The notes under the pieces: generated by a model | The model's input: only the letters and a program-made list of their open reading frames with translations | What the model was told of the DNA's origin: nothing | Database searches by the model: none | Translations under genes and position numbers: made by a program | Shown: positions 59,897-64,000 of the stretch, one piece after another | How positions within the stretch are numbered: position 1 is the first letter of the stretch | Layout: each line of letters opens with the position of its first letter | Assembly: GCA_019746095.1 (NCBI GenBank) | Contig: JAIESL010000035.1 | Coordinates: forward strand, 1-64,000 | Direction of reading: 5' to 3' | DNA length: 64,000 bases | Source of the DNA: Caulobacteraceae bacterium | Lineage (GTDB): Bacteria; Pseudomonadota; Alphaproteobacteria; Caulobacterales; Caulobacteraceae

Positions 59897-61297
59897 TCAG
59901 AACTGGAAATAGATGAAGGGGGCCACGCCTTCCGGACGGACGGCCTCGACCAGCAGTATGGCCGCCCCGATCAGCAGGCCGAGGGTCAGCGAGGGGGCCG
60001 CCTTCATCCGCTCGGCCACGCCCTCGATGGCGCGCGGCGGCAGCCAGTGCATGGCAAGACCACCGACGATCAGGGTCAGCAGCAGGGGCGTCAGCATCGT
60101 CACCGGTCCGACCCGGCCGAGCCCCTCCAGCATGGCCATGGCCAGTTCGAAATTCTCGGCGCGGAACAGGATCCAGCCGAGGCAGACGATGTGGAAGGTC
60201 ACCAGTACCCCGATCACGGTCGGCACCACCTTGCGGTCGCCGAAGGCTGCCCGACCCAGTCGCTCGATGACCTGCACCCCGCCGTGCAGGGCACCCCAGG
60301 CCAGGAAGGTCCAGGCCGCCCCGTGCCACAGGCCGCCCAGTACCATGGTGATGAAGACGTTGACGCAGGACGCGAACAGCCCCTTTCGCCCGCCGCCCAG
60401 CGGCACATAGAGGTAGTCCCGCAGCCAGCTCGACAGGCTGATATGCCAGCGCCGCCAGAAGCTCTGCATGGACGAAGCCCGGTAAGGCTGGTCGAAATTC
60501 CGCGGGAAGGAATAGCCCAGCAGGGCCGCCAGCCCGATGGCCATGTCTGAATAGGCCGAGAAGTCGCAGTAGATCTGGACCGCATAGCCATAGACCGCCG
60601 CGGCGATGTCGACGGCCCCGTAGGCGGTGGGGTCAAAGAAGACCGGATCGACCAGGTTCACCGAGAGTTCGGACGCGATCACCGTCTTCTTGAACAGGCC
60701 CCAGACGATCAGCAGCAGGCCGTGGGTCGCCATGGCCCGCGACAGCCGCGGGGCCTGGTCGAACTGCGGCAGCAGGTCCGAGGCCCGCACGATGGGCCCC
60801 GCCACCAGATGCGGGAAGAAGCTCATCAGCAGCATGACGTCGAGCAGGCTCTTCGCCGGGGGCGTCTTGCCGCGATGGACGTCCACGACATAGCTGATGC
60901 CCTGGAAGGTGAAGAAGGATATCCCGACCGGCAGGACGATCTGCAGCAGGGGCAGGTCCCGTTCCCAGCCGAACCGCATCAGCAGGTCGCCGGCCTGTTC
61001 GATGAAGAAGCCGTAGTATTTGAAGAAGCCGAGGATCAGCAGATTGGCGGCGACGCCGAGGCCGACCAGCCAAGCCTTCTTCACCCCCGGTTGCCGCGCG
61101 ATCAGCGCCCCGACCGCCCAGTTCAGCACCGCCGAGGCGATCAGCAGGGCGACGAAACGCCAGTCCCACTGGGCAAAGAAGAACCAGCTGGCCAGCAGCA
61201 GGAACACCTTGCGCCGCCCGTTCTCGCGGTCCAGCGACCAGGCTGTGAAATAGACGAAAAGGAAGAAGACGCCGAAGGCGAGAGTTGGAAACAGCAT
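59897..61297 (-). CDS. MBOAT family O-acyltransferase (AlgI/PatA-like)
   Basis: FFKYYGFF; GISFFTFQGISYVVDVHRGKTPPAKSLLDVMLLMSFFPHLVAGPIVRASDLLPQF; FWRRWHISLSSWLRDYLYVPLGGGRKG; GLWHGAAWTFLAWGALHG. Confidence 0.95.
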   Translation of the reverse strand: MLFPTLAFGVFFLFVYFTAWSLDRENGRRKVFLLLASWFFFAQWDWRFVALLIASAVLNWAVGALIARQPGVKKAWLVGLGVAANLLILGFFKYYGFFIEQAGDLLMRFGWERDLPLLQIVLPVGISFFTFQGISYVVDVHRGKTPPAKSLLDVMLLMSFFPHLVAGPIVRASDLLPQFDQAPRLSRAMATHGLLLIVWGLFKKTVIASELSVNLVDPVFFDPTAYGAVDIAAAVYGYAVQIYCDFSAYSDMAIGLAALLGYSFPRNFDQPYRASSMQSFWRRWHISLSSWLRDYLYVPLGGGRKGLFASCVNVFITMVLGGLWHGAAWTFLAWGALHGGVQVIERLGRAAFGDRKVVPTVIGVLVTFHIVCLGWILFRAENFELAMAMLEGLGRVGPVTMLTPLLLTLIVGGLAMHWLPPRAIEGVAERMKAAPSLTLGLLIGAAILLVEAVRPEGVAPFIYFQF

Positions 61298-62545
61298 TTA
61301 TTCCCCTCCCCCGCGCCGCGCTGACCAGGCCGCATAGGCCGTCATCAGGTCGGCATGCAGAACCCCGCCGATCCAGTCGGCACCGGCGGAACTGAAATGC
61401 ACCCGGTCGCGCAACATGAAGGGTTCGTCCCTTGTCGCCAGTCGATCCGCTGAACAGTCGCCGCCCATCCGCCCGTGCCAGTCCCAGAACGCCACACCCA
61501 TGTCGGCGGCGACCCGCCGTTGCACGTCCCGCACCACCGCCAGCGAAGGCGGCGGGCTGCGACGGCCATCGGCACTGCAGCCGTCGGACACCCCGCTGCG
61601 AAGCGCGTCGGGCGCGCCGAGCAGCATCAGCGAGGCCCCCGGTGCCAGTCGCCGCAGGCGCACGATCTGTCCTCGCAGCAGGGCCTCATAGGCCCGGGGG
61701 TCCAGTCCGTCGTCGAACCCTTCATTGGTGCCGAAGGCCAGTATGATCAGCGCCGGTCGCCAGGCGTTCAGCTCGCGCGCCACCACGGACTGGTCGCGTC
61801 CGGCCAGGTCCTTCAGGGTCGCACCGACCACGCCCAGGTTGGACAGCTCGACACCGGCCGGGGTGTTGGTCAGACGGACTGCGTGGAGGGAGAGGGAGTT
61901 GTCGAGCGCCCGCAGCGCGACCTGGCCGTGCGCCCGCTCGGGCCGCAGGGACAGGCAGCGGCCCTCCTCGAACGCCACGGTCCAGATCTCGTCACCGGCG
62001 ACGACCTCAAGCCGTCCAGGCCCCGCGCCGCAAAGCTCGATCCGCAACAGGGCCCGCGAGGTTGCATCCCGGCGGAGGGTCAGCGTACTTCCGGGCCGGA
62101 CGGTGATCGCCTGTACCCCGGTCAGCCCGACCCCCACCCGGACATAGCCCGTATTGCCGACCAGCGGCGCGAGCGTGGTGGTCCAGCCGCTGGCCGCCAC
62201 CTCGACCTGCCTGGGCGCATAGCCGTCATAGGGGATGCCGGGCGGCAGGACGCCGCGTCCACCGTCGCCGAACCGCGCCTGCAACGCCGTCCTCAACCGG
62301 CCGGTAATGCGGTCGCCCGCCGTGTGGCTGTCGCCGATCTGGAGGATGTGCACGGGCGCGCGACCCCGCCCGGCTTCCACCTGCGCCAGGGCCTCGAACA
62401 CTCCGGACAGGGCCTCGGGCTGGCACAGGCCGTCGGGACAGGCTGTGACTCCAGGCGTGGGTACGTCAGCCGGTCCATAGGGCGTCTGGGCGGCCGCGCT
62501 GGACGCCAGAGCAGCCGCGACGAGGGCCCCGGCGAACCGCTTCAT
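61298..62545 (-). CDS. SGNH/GDSL hydrolase, Ape1/PatB-like
   Basis: Signal peptide; HILQIGDSHTAGDRITGRLRTALQARFGDGGRGVLPPG; ILAFGTNEGFDDG; DRVHFSSAGADW. Confidence 0.82.
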   Translation of the reverse strand: MKRFAGALVAAALASSAAAQTPYGPADVPTPGVTACPDGLCQPEALSGVFEALAQVEAGRGRAPVHILQIGDSHTAGDRITGRLRTALQARFGDGGRGVLPPGIPYDGYAPRQVEVAASGWTTTLAPLVGNTGYVRVGVGLTGVQAITVRPGSTLTLRRDATSRALLRIELCGAGPGRLEVVAGDEIWTVAFEEGRCLSLRPERAHGQVALRALDNSLSLHAVRLTNTPAGVELSNLGVVGATLKDLAGRDQSVVARELNAWRPALIILAFGTNEGFDDGLDPRAYEALLRGQIVRLRRLAPGASLMLLGAPDALRSGVSDGCSADGRRSPPPSLAVVRDVQRRVAADMGVAFWDWHGRMGGDCSADRLATRDEPFMLRDRVHFSSAGADWIGGVLHADLMTAYAAWSARRGGGE

Positions 62546-62547
62546 GC

Positions 62548-63480
62548 TCAGGCGGCGGGCGCTGCGGGCGGCGGGGTGACCGGACGCGCCGCCTGCGGGC
62601 GATCCAGTCCGGCGTCACGCTTCAGCCGCGCCGCGACCGGCGCGCTCATGCGCAGATAGCCAGCCATCGACATGTGAATTCCATCGCCGGCGCGCATCAG
62701 GACCCGGCGTCCGCCGTCGGTCGGCAGATAGGCCTCATAGCCGCCATCGGCATTGGAGGTCAGGCCCTCGGTCCCGATATAGGGCACGCCAAGCGCCCGC
62801 ATCCGGGCCTCGACCACGCCGTTGATCAGCATCATCTTGTCGTCGAAGCTGTCGCGCTTCATCCGCGGCAGGCCGACCCAATAGACCGCGACATCCCGGC
62901 TGCGGAGCAGGGCGACCAGATCGTCGATCCGCTTGGCATAGGCCGCCTTCCAGCCCTCGGTGCCGAACATGTGGACGACGCTGCCTGTATCAATGCCCTG
63001 GGCGTCATTGGTGCCGAACAGCATGACCGCGACATCGACGGGCTGCTCGTCGAGCTGGGCCTGGGTCCTGGCCTGGATGTTCACATAGTCGTAGCGGCTC
63101 AAACCGGTCGAGACCTGCGAGAATTTGAGCACCGTGAGGTTCGGCTGGTCCTGCAGGTCGCGGTACAGGCCCGCGTACAGGCCGTCGGCCATGGAGTCCC
63201 CGAACACGCCGATCCGCAAGGGACCCCGCGCCAGCCGCTCGTTCAGCGGGGTCAGGCGGGTGATCGCCGGAGCGGGTGTGGCCACGGGGGCAACGGGAGC
63301 CGGCGCGGCTGCCGGTGCGGGCGGCGCGGACGCCGCGGCCTTGTCACCGAGCATGAGGGTCGGATGGCGCAGCCACGCACGACCGTCCGGCGTCAGCGCC
63401 AGTCCGGCCAGAACGCCGATCACGAAGACCGCCGTCAAAGCGTTGATGCCAGCGCGCAAAACGTCCCCCGACTGAACCAC
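62548..63480 (-). CDS. SGNH/GDSL hydrolase (DUF459-like), membrane anchored
   Basis: N-terminal TM; RIGVFGDSMADGLYAGLYRDL; VMLFGTNDAQGID; DGIHMSMAGYLRM. Confidence 0.82.
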   Translation of the reverse strand: MVQSGDVLRAGINALTAVFVIGVLAGLALTPDGRAWLRHPTLMLGDKAAASAPPAPAAAPAPVAPVATPAPAITRLTPLNERLARGPLRIGVFGDSMADGLYAGLYRDLQDQPNLTVLKFSQVSTGLSRYDYVNIQARTQAQLDEQPVDVAVMLFGTNDAQGIDTGSVVHMFGTEGWKAAYAKRIDDLVALLRSRDVAVYWVGLPRMKRDSFDDKMMLINGVVEARMRALGVPYIGTEGLTSNADGGYEAYLPTDGGRRVLMRAGDGIHMSMAGYLRMSAPVAARLKRDAGLDRPQAARPVTPPPAAPAA

Positions 63481-63563
63481 GTCCAGTCCGACCTTTTACC
63501 CTATCCCCCTGATCTGGCCACCACGTGCCCGCGTCGCGGGAAGATAAAGGTTAACCGGGAGGG

Positions 63564-63977
63564 TCAGCCGAACCGGCGTTCGGCCCAACGCGCGCTGAGA
63601 TATCCGCCCAGCGCCGAGACGCTCGTCAGGGTCGTGCCCCAGGCCAGGTCGATCAGGGTGAGGTGCAGCGACCAGACCTTCAGCGTCGCCTGGTTGGTCA
63701 GATCATAGGTGGCGTAGGCCACAAACCCCAGCACAGCCCCGTTGATGACCGCCCGCTGCCAGGCCCCCTTGCGCAGGGCCGGGGCGATGGCGAGGAAGAC
63801 CGTTCCGAAGATGGAGATGAGATAGAAGGCGACCGCCGCCTGCATGTCCGGCTTTTCGGCCAGGATCGGCCCGAGCACCGGCCTGTAGAGCCGGTCGAGC
63901 ATATTGCTCAGCCAGACCGCGTCGATGGCCGCGAAAGTCACGCCGGCACCCAGATAGGCGAAGATGTATTTGATCAT
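63564..63977 (-). CDS. DUF2177 family membrane protein
   Basis: 137 aa, four predicted TM; MIKYIFAYLGAGVTFAAIDAVWLSNMLDRLYRPVLGPILAEKPD...GFVAYATYDLTNQATLKVW. Confidence 0.85.
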   Translation of the reverse strand: MIKYIFAYLGAGVTFAAIDAVWLSNMLDRLYRPVLGPILAEKPDMQAAVAFYLISIFGTVFLAIAPALRKGAWQRAVINGAVLGFVAYATYDLTNQATLKVWSLHLTLIDLAWGTTLTSVSALGGYLSARWAERRFG

Positions 63978-64000
63978 GGCTTCAGATCCTCAAGCCGGCT

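Overview
The window is GC-rich alphaproteobacterial chromosome. Protein style suggests Caulobacteraceae / Brevundimonas-like, but this is an inference. It is densely coding, with no recognisable IS element, prophage or CRISPR array. Left to right it contains: the hemA C-terminus; a secreted alpha/beta hydrolase, TonB-dependent receptor and dctA transcribed together, facing dctB-dctD; gltB-gltD, a TorF-type porin and amtB; a dual-domain beta-propeller phytase; a trans-4-hydroxy-L-proline catabolic locus (dehydrogenase, DapA-family deaminase, epimerase, GntR, M24 peptidase, TauE/SafE permease); phaC; a LysR gene; an eight-gene translationally coupled operon resembling the aerobic 2-aminobenzoyl-CoA (anthranilate) pathway; cysD-cysNC; a tyrosinase, amidase and S9 peptidase; an FNR, chorismate mutase, Hpt protein and APC permease; tRNA-Lys(CTT); a TolB/amidohydrolase fusion; an Anbu / transglutaminase / alpha-E / circularly permuted ATP-grasp cluster; another S9 peptidase; a four-gene MBOAT + two SGNH O-acetylation-type operon; and a DUF2177 protein. 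The strongest non-coding signals are (1) an identical 12-bp palindrome ATCGTATACGAT in both divergent promoter regions of the hydroxyproline locus, (2) tandem DctD-like 18-bp dyads in the dctA/dctB intergenic region, and (3) inverted repeats upstream of lysR and amtB. Many ORFs in the supplied track are antisense shadows of high-GC genes and were rejected. No database search was run; family names are from recognition of motifs and sequence style.
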